In this document: positions 11,136-15,263 of the stretch, piece by piece
Position numbering within the stretch: position 1 is the stretch's first letter
Layout: the number at the start of each line of letters is the position of its first letter
Assembly: GCA_002726395.1 (NCBI GenBank)
Contig: PBTA01000048.1
Span: 10,365 to 25,627, forward strand
Direction: 5' to 3'
DNA: 15,263 bases
DNA from: Methanobacteriota archaeon
Lineage (GTDB): Archaea > Thermoplasmatota > Poseidoniia > Poseidoniales > Poseidoniaceae
Notes under the pieces: model-generated
The model's input: only the letters and a program-made list of their open reading frames with translations
The model's database searches: none
Told to the model about the DNA's origin: nothing
Program-made: the position numbers and the translations under genes

Positions 11136-13919
11136 TTGGGCACTGAAACTTTACCAGAATTCGGGGCTATAAGATTCAATGGTAAATTGAGACCCTCACA
11201 AATAGCGGCTGCCTCAATAATTGAACCAGAACTAGATCAGCAAGGTAAGCACTTACACATAGTTGCTCCACCAGGTTCTGGAAAAACAGTACTTGGTCTG
11301 TATGTTTGGTCTGATCTGGTAAGAAAACCGACCTTAGTTCTCTCTCCTAACTCAGCAATTCAGGCACAGTGGGCAGCACGAACCGATCTTTTTAATTTAG
11401 ATGGGAAAGATGAATTCATCAGTACTGATCCAGCAAACCCTGGTTTATTGACCAGTCTCACATATCAGTCAATAACTATGCCAAAGCGGGGAGGAGAGAA
11501 TCTAGATGAGGCTGCAATTGAACTTTGGATAAAGTCATTAATTTCTAAAAAAGAGGCAATTGATGATGAATCTGCTCTTGCTTGGATAAATGATTTACAG
11601 GTGAAAAACACCAAATATTTCCAAGATAGGATATCGGTCTATAGAAAAAAGGTTAGAGATGATTTCTCTCAACATGGTAACGCTTTATGGACTTTAAGTG
11701 AATCATCGAGAAAAACATTAGAACGATTAAAACAAGTTGGTATCGGTTTGATAATCTTGGATGAGTGTCATCATTTACTACATCATTGGGGTAGAGTTCT
11801 TACAGAGGTAAGAGAATACTTCGATAACCCAATTGTCCTTGGCCTAACAGCAACCCCGCCTGATTTTGAACATTACGATGAGCTTGATTCTAAAAGATAT
11901 CAAGAATTCTTTGGTGACATTGATTATGAAGTTCCAGTACCGGCTTTAGTAAGAGATTCAAACCTAGCTCCTTACCAAGACCTCGCTTATTTTGTTAGGC
12001 CATCGCAAAATGAATTAAATTATGTTGCACAGGTTGATGAAGAATTCAAGGAAATACTCGATGATTTACACCAAGAACAAAATTATGAAGCTGCTATAGC
12101 ACCAATTAATCGATGGATCTTTAATGCTCTTGATGAAAGAAAGTCCCCAGGGGGTAAGGAGGAAGATTGGAAACAATTTGCCAAGAGAAACTCTGCGTTT
12201 GCCGATGCTGCTAGGGCTTTTTTGATTTACGCAAATGGTGATTTGCCAGCAGGAGTACCCCATCCACCAAGCCATCTTTTAGAGAATTATCAAAATAAGC
12301 TGGCAATATTAAGACCAGTATTAGACCGCTATGTAAGACATGGATTACGCAGAAGTGAAAGTGAATTAGACCATCAAAAAGCAGACTTAGTTACTCAAAG
12401 GTTGCGGATGTTAGGCACTCAAATAACTGAAACAGGGATTCGTCCTTGCGCCTCACCAGTCGGGAGGATAATGGCCTATGCATCATCAAAAACCAAGGCA
12501 ATATCTACAATTCTAAGTTCTGAAATGCAAGCATTAGGTGGGGATATCCGAGCAGTAATAATAACTGATTTTGAGAAAACCTCAGCCACAACTTTGGTTG
12601 AAGGGGTAATGGATGAAGAAGCTGGCGGTGCAGTGGCAGCATTTAGACAAGCAGTACAGTGTGATAATGTAGATTTACTAAATCCGATCTTGATGACAGG
12701 TAGTACAGTACTTGTTGATGATGACCTTGCGGAAGAATTCCTTAAAGCAGCAAATAATTGGATAAAAGAAAGAGACCTGGCAATAACTTTGATAGATGAG
12801 TTAAGAGGGAATTATCATGAAATTATTGGTAAAGGCAAGGATTGGATCCCGCGACATTATTCGCTAATGATAACTGAGTTTTTCCAATCAGGCATTACAA
12901 AGTGCCTAATTGGAACACGTGGTCTTCTTGGAGAAGGTTGGGATGCATCCAAAATCAATGTGTTGATTGATTTGACCACTGTTACAACAAGTATGAGTAT
13001 CAATCAACTGAGGGGACGTTCAATAAGATTAGATAAAGCATGGCCAGAAAAAGTTGCCAATAACTGGGACATAGTTTGTTTAGCGGAAGAGTTCACCAAT
13101 GGCTTTGCTGATTATGACCGGTTCAAGAAAAAGCATAAGCAACTGTATGGTGTGTGTGATGATGGTGCAATTGAGAAAGGAGTTGGCCATGTTCATGCAG
13201 CATTTACTGAGGCTGAGCCAGAAGGAGTAAGTGAGGGAATGTCAGCATTCAATGAAGATATGTTACGACGTAGCCGGAATAGAACTCATCTCAGAGGGTT
13301 ATGGGGGATAGGCCAACCATTTAATGCAAAACCAACTTCAGCAATCGAAGCTAGGTTAAGTACTGGTTTTGGTGGCGGATTTAAGTTTGGTAGAGAAAAA
13401 TCACCTTGGACCGACGAATCTCTAGTAAAAGCCATTTCACTTTCAATAATCAACAGCCTCATCCATCTTGGAATGGTTTCAAGGAATTGTCGGGCAGATG
13501 GTGGTAATCGAGGAGGTGGCTGGGTACGCTTACATCTCGAGAATGCTACTGAAGAAGAGAGTGCATTATTTACTGCCTGTTTAGAGGAAATACTTGGACC
13601 AATAGACAAGCCAAGATATGTTATTTCCCGTTCTTCCAAATTTATTACCGATACATGGTTATCAAAACTCATGCCTGAAGTTATTGCCAAGTTTTTCAGG
13701 CCAGTAAAAGACAAACTAGTAATGTACCACACAGTTCCTAAAATTCTGGCTGCATCATCAGAAAAGGCGGAAATCTTCCAGCAATATTGGAATCAATTTG
13801 TCAGCCCATCAGAGTTATTTTACGCCAGAAGTAAAGATGGTAAAATGAGAGTTGAAATCATTAAGGCATCTACTATGATACCTCAAAATTCTCTACATAG
13901 AAAAGAAATATTCCTATGA
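11136..13919 (+). CDS. Large SF2 DEAD/DEAH-box helicase
   Basis: A 927-residue superfamily 2 ATPase. N-terminal RecA lobe: LRPSQ (18-22), Walker A APPGSGKT (44-51), a motif Ia-like TLVLSPNSAIQAQW (66-79), Walker B DECH (209-212) and motif III TATP (238-241). An extra, charged helical segment of about 90 residues (115-205) lies before Walker B, and a long one (about 245-440) separates the lobes. C-terminal lobe: from about 440, with motif V-like GTRGLLGEGWDA (593-604) and motif VI QLRGRSIR (624-631), whose arginines fit the ATPase finger. Residues 700-927 form a C-terminal domain I do not recognise, with a Gly-rich patch (744-751, 789-795) and a YHTVPKIL...FQQYWNQFVSP segment. The motifs are all intact, so it should be an active nucleic-acid translocase; DNA versus RNA is undecided. 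The start is TTG 11136, just before the LRPSQ-containing N-terminus, 12 bp after the zinc-ribbon gene. It overlaps the next gene tail to tail by 6 bp. Confidence 0.88.
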   Translation: MGTETLPEFGAIRFNGKLRPSQIAAASIIEPELDQQGKHLHIVAPPGSGKTVLGLYVWSDLVRKPTLVLSPNSAIQAQWAARTDLFNLDGKDEFISTDPANPGLLTSLTYQSITMPKRGGENLDEAAIELWIKSLISKKEAIDDESALAWINDLQVKNTKYFQDRISVYRKKVRDDFSQHGNALWTLSESSRKTLERLKQVGIGLIILDECHHLLHHWGRVLTEVREYFDNPIVLGLTATPPDFEHYDELDSKRYQEFFGDIDYEVPVPALVRDSNLAPYQDLAYFVRPSQNELNYVAQVDEEFKEILDDLHQEQNYEAAIAPINRWIFNALDERKSPGGKEEDWKQFAKRNSAFADAARAFLIYANGDLPAGVPHPPSHLLENYQNKLAILRPVLDRYVRHGLRRSESELDHQKADLVTQRLRMLGTQITETGIRPCASPVGRIMAYASSKTKAISTILSSEMQALGGDIRAVIITDFEKTSATTLVEGVMDEEAGGAVAAFRQAVQCDNVDLLNPILMTGSTVLVDDDLAEEFLKAANNWIKERDLAITLIDELRGNYHEIIGKGKDWIPRHYSLMITEFFQSGITKCLIGTRGLLGEGWDASKINVLIDLTTVTTSMSINQLRGRSIRLDKAWPEKVANNWDIVCLAEEFTNGFADYDRFKKKHKQLYGVCDDGAIEKGVGHVHAAFTEAEPEGVSEGMSAFNEDMLRRSRNRTHLRGLWGIGQPFNAKPTSAIEARLSTGFGGGFKFGREKSPWTDESLVKAISLSIINSLIHLGMVSRNCRADGGNRGGGWVRLHLENATEEESALFTACLEEILGPIDKPRYVISRSSKFITDTWLSKLMPEVIAKFFRPVKDKLVMYHTVPKILAASSEKAEIFQQYWNQFVSPSELFYARSKDGKMRVEIIKASTMIPQNSLHRKEIFL

Positions 13920-14570
13920 ACACGCCTTGCACATAATGCTCTTGCCGCTTTCACAATCACTACAGAATCGTTTTCGACATTTGAAACATCGAAAATCAAA
14001 TGCAGATACAGGCTTTGAACAGTTAGGGTCTGCACAAATTTCATCAGAGTTTCCATCATTTTTTGCAACTCCTTTTGAAACATTATCCCAAAAATTAGCG
14101 TCCAGTTTCTTAGATTTATTTTGACGACTTGTACTTACTTGTGAAATTTGGGGTGAATTTTGCACATTCAATCCTAGTGTTGCCATAACAAACTGATTTT
14201 GAAAGAATGGCCTTGCTGCTTTTTCCCCGACATTGAACAAGCTTGAATATGTCTTTATTGCATCTTCAACGGTAGTTACAGTTACCCCGCTTGATTGTAT
14301 TTTAGCAACTATTGAATTATATTGATAATTTCTATAGTCAATAGCAGGTTGGTTGTAAGATGAACCCGATCTGTATCTTGGAACCTGATTAACCGGTGTC
14401 ACCTGCATAATTCCGTTGACTACAAGTATTTGTGCAACAAATCCACAACCAAAAAAGCATGCTAAAGTAATCCATCCTCCAGTGTGTACAGTGCCAAGAG
14501 ATGCCATGAAGACTAATCCCGCAAATATAACACCCAGTATCATAGCAGAAAAGTAATTTTTTTCAGCCAT
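13914..14570 (-). CDS. Two-TM membrane protein with C-terminal eight-cysteine zinc-binding domain
   Basis: A 218-residue protein. Two hydrophobic helices (about 7-27 and 31-53) form an N-terminal hairpin in the membrane. A Tyr/Asn/Gln/Ser-rich linker (60-90) leads to a short helical region (90-135) with KTYSSLFNVGEKAARPFF, then a polar linker. The C-terminus (179-217) holds eight cysteines spaced C-x4-C-x10-C-x2-C-x4-C-x2-C-x7-C-x2-C, including RCFKCRKRFCSDC. This suits a two-zinc treble-clef or cross-brace domain, distantly reminiscent of FYVE, AN1 or RING-type fingers; no specific family is claimed. The topology suggests a cytosolic zinc domain tethered to the membrane. The start is ATG 14570, with a GTGAT element just upstream. 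The gene is convergent with the helicase gene, with the two stop codons back to back. Its function is unknown. Confidence 0.82.
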   Translation of the reverse strand: MAEKNYFSAMILGVIFAGLVFMASLGTVHTGGWITLACFFGCGFVAQILVVNGIMQVTPVNQVPRYRSGSSYNQPAIDYRNYQYNSIVAKIQSSGVTVTTVEDAIKTYSSLFNVGEKAARPFFQNQFVMATLGLNVQNSPQISQVSTSRQNKSKKLDANFWDNVSKGVAKNDGNSDEICADPNCSKPVSAFDFRCFKCRKRFCSDCESGKSIMCKACS

Positions 14571-14705
14571 ATTATCACGAAAATGTGGCTAGGCGCTGTC
14601 CCCAAGCGCCGTCGCCGATTGTTTCTAGCCTTCTTTAGAAAAATGTCACTGTCCTAAGACTCCATTGGGGGCACTTTGAACTATTGACAAGCAGTCTATA
14701 AATAA
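14571..14705 (-). promoter_or_regulatory. Intergenic region: TATA-like box and possible long 5' leader
   Basis: A 135-bp spacer between two minus-strand genes. On the minus strand TTATTTATAG (14696-14705) just after the upstream stop resembles an archaeal TATA box. A start near 14673 would give a leader of about 100 bases for the membrane zinc-finger gene, including the GC-rich hairpin at 14592-14610. I found no tRNA-like T-loop or anticodon arm. The boundaries are a guess. Confidence 0.3.
14587..14630. other. GC-rich hairpin with outer closing stem
   Basis: GGCGCT (14592-14597) pairs perfectly with AGCGCC (14605-14610) around a 7-base loop GTCCCCA. An outer GGCTA (14587-14591) directly abuts the inner stem and can pair with TAGCC (14626-14630). 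The loop CCCCA can also pair with TGGGG downstream (TTGGGG at 14665-14670). In an AT-rich spacer this stands out; it could be a structured leader, a terminator remnant or a small RNA. No known RNA family is recognised. Confidence 0.35.
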
Positions 14706-15263
14706 TCAGTCTCGAACAACCATTCTAATGCTTGGTTCACTGTTTCCTGCGAGTTTATCATGTTGAAAATTATCAATGGGAATACCAAGTTTAGTTAGTA
14801 ATGTTAAATGTGGTTTTGAAAAGATTGGTGTTGAATTATTACTGTTAATAATAGAGATGAACTTTGGCTCATTGTGCCATATACCATCATCATCCATTAT
14901 ACCCGATATTCTAACCCAATAATGTTCTCTTTGTTTTAGATTCTCTGATAATTTCTCAATACCTAGTTCGCTTAGAATTTTTACTACCTTGGCCCTAGTG
15001 ATAGATTCAGGGCAAATGAAAAGAACTCTTTCCCCATCAGAAAAAATAGCACAATAGTCTAGGTTTTCATTTTCTATTAGAGTGTTTAAACGTTCAAAGC
15101 ATTTTGCACCTGTGCCCCATGAATAAGGTGTCCAAAAGATCAGTGCGCTTCTATCCTTGGTCCCAGGTAAGTGATTGCTGACTTCCATCATATAGGTGTG
15201 CTGGTCGATTTTTTCCTGTTCTTCTTTGAGGTATTTCTTTACCGCTGTTTTATTTTGAGCCTT
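14706..15263 (-). CDS. Hypothetical protein, 5' end beyond the right edge
   Basis: The frame is open from the right edge to TGA at 14706-14708, giving 185 visible residues of the C-terminal part. ATG codons at 15191 and 15188 could be starts, but the sequence upstream stays open and charged (KKYLKEEQEKIDQ, helical or coiled-coil-like), so I treat the gene as truncated. The visible part has no TM helix. Segments such as DRSALIFWTPYSWGTGAKCF and LDYCAIFSDGERVLFICPES alternate strands and helices, and RAKVVKILSELGIEKL looks like a helix-turn-helix-sized element, so a small alpha/beta domain is likely. It ends PSIRMVVRD. I do not recognise the family. It lies on the same strand as the membrane zinc-finger gene but 135 bp upstream, so co-transcription is not assured. 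Confidence 0.65.
   Translation of the reverse strand, partial: KAQNKTAVKKYLKEEQEKIDQHTYMMEVSNHLPGTKDRSALIFWTPYSWGTGAKCFERLNTLIENENLDYCAIFSDGERVLFICPESITRAKVVKILSELGIEKLSENLKQREHYWVRISGIMDDDGIWHNEPKFISIINSNNSTPIFSKPHLTLLTKLGIPIDNFQHDKLAGNSEPSIRMVVRD

Noticed and set aside
10607..11179. Long antisense open frame of 190 codons over the zinc-ribbon gene, rich in Gly/Pro
   Set aside because: It is a by-product of the GC-rich repeat lacking stops in the antisense frames; the plus-strand frame has two zinc ribbons, an SD and operon context.
13286..13732. Antisense frame of 148 codons within the helicase gene
   Set aside because: No SD or recognisable domain; the helicase frame is continuous and has a coherent C-terminal region.
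14571..14705. tRNA or known structured RNA in the intergenic region, including an H/ACA-like reading because ACA follows the outer stem on the minus strand
   Set aside because: No T-loop, anticodon arm or acceptor stem, and the outer stem would leave a one-sided 15-base bulge rather than a symmetric pseudouridylation pocket.

Overview
The window looks like a piece of an archaeal chromosome. Most likely it comes from an uncultivated marine planktonic Thermoplasmatota lineage such as Marine Group II (Ca. Poseidoniales). The placement is an inference from several observations: a class Ic TyrRS that reads as archaeal/eukaryotic type, Shine-Dalgarno sites of the form GAGGTGA(T), AT-rich TATA-like boxes, tightly packed short operons, a DUF5611-like archaeal protein, and catabolic ETF/acyl-CoA dehydrogenase genes next to isoprenoid head-to-head synthases. 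I saw no transposase, integrase, CRISPR array, tRNA or rRNA.

Layout. (1) 1-1193, plus strand: the C-terminal end of a PKD/Ig-like domain protein cut by the window edge, then a glyoxalase II-like MBL-fold hydrolase starting at TTG immediately after the preceding TAA and in the same frame. (2) 1188-4674, minus strand, read right to left: a DUF5611-like helical protein, tyrS, then etfB and etfA. Two of these junctions share the same arrangement, in which the upstream TGA stop lies inside the downstream Shine-Dalgarno (TGAGGTGA). (3) 4738-7149, plus strand: a secreted beta-propeller protein with a C-terminal membrane anchor, then a glutaryl-CoA dehydrogenase-like acyl-CoA dehydrogenase whose electrons would be expected to go to the EtfAB encoded 3.8 kb away. 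(4) 7155-9616, minus strand: two divergent paralogues of the squalene/phytoene synthase family in tandem, one with an unusual N-terminal extension of about 90 residues. (5) 9780-13919, plus strand: a two-gene operon of a double zinc-ribbon protein with a disordered Q/N/P-rich linker and a (GGPPGGPSR)n tail, followed 12 bp later by a 927-residue SF2 helicase. (6) 13914-15263, minus strand: a small two-TM membrane protein with an eight-cysteine zinc-binding C-terminus, a 135-bp intergenic stretch with a GC-rich hairpin, and the C-terminal part of an unrecognised protein cut by the right edge.

Functionally, the left two thirds is core metabolism and translation: acyl-CoA oxidation with ETF, tyrosyl-tRNA charging, and carotenoid or squalene precursor synthesis. 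The least explained part is the zinc-ribbon/low-complexity protein plus large helicase pair (9780-13919), together with the membrane zinc-finger gene that abuts it tail to tail. That is the best candidate in this window for an undescribed nucleic-acid-processing module. Convergent gene pairs are packed so tightly that their stop codons touch or nearly touch in three places.
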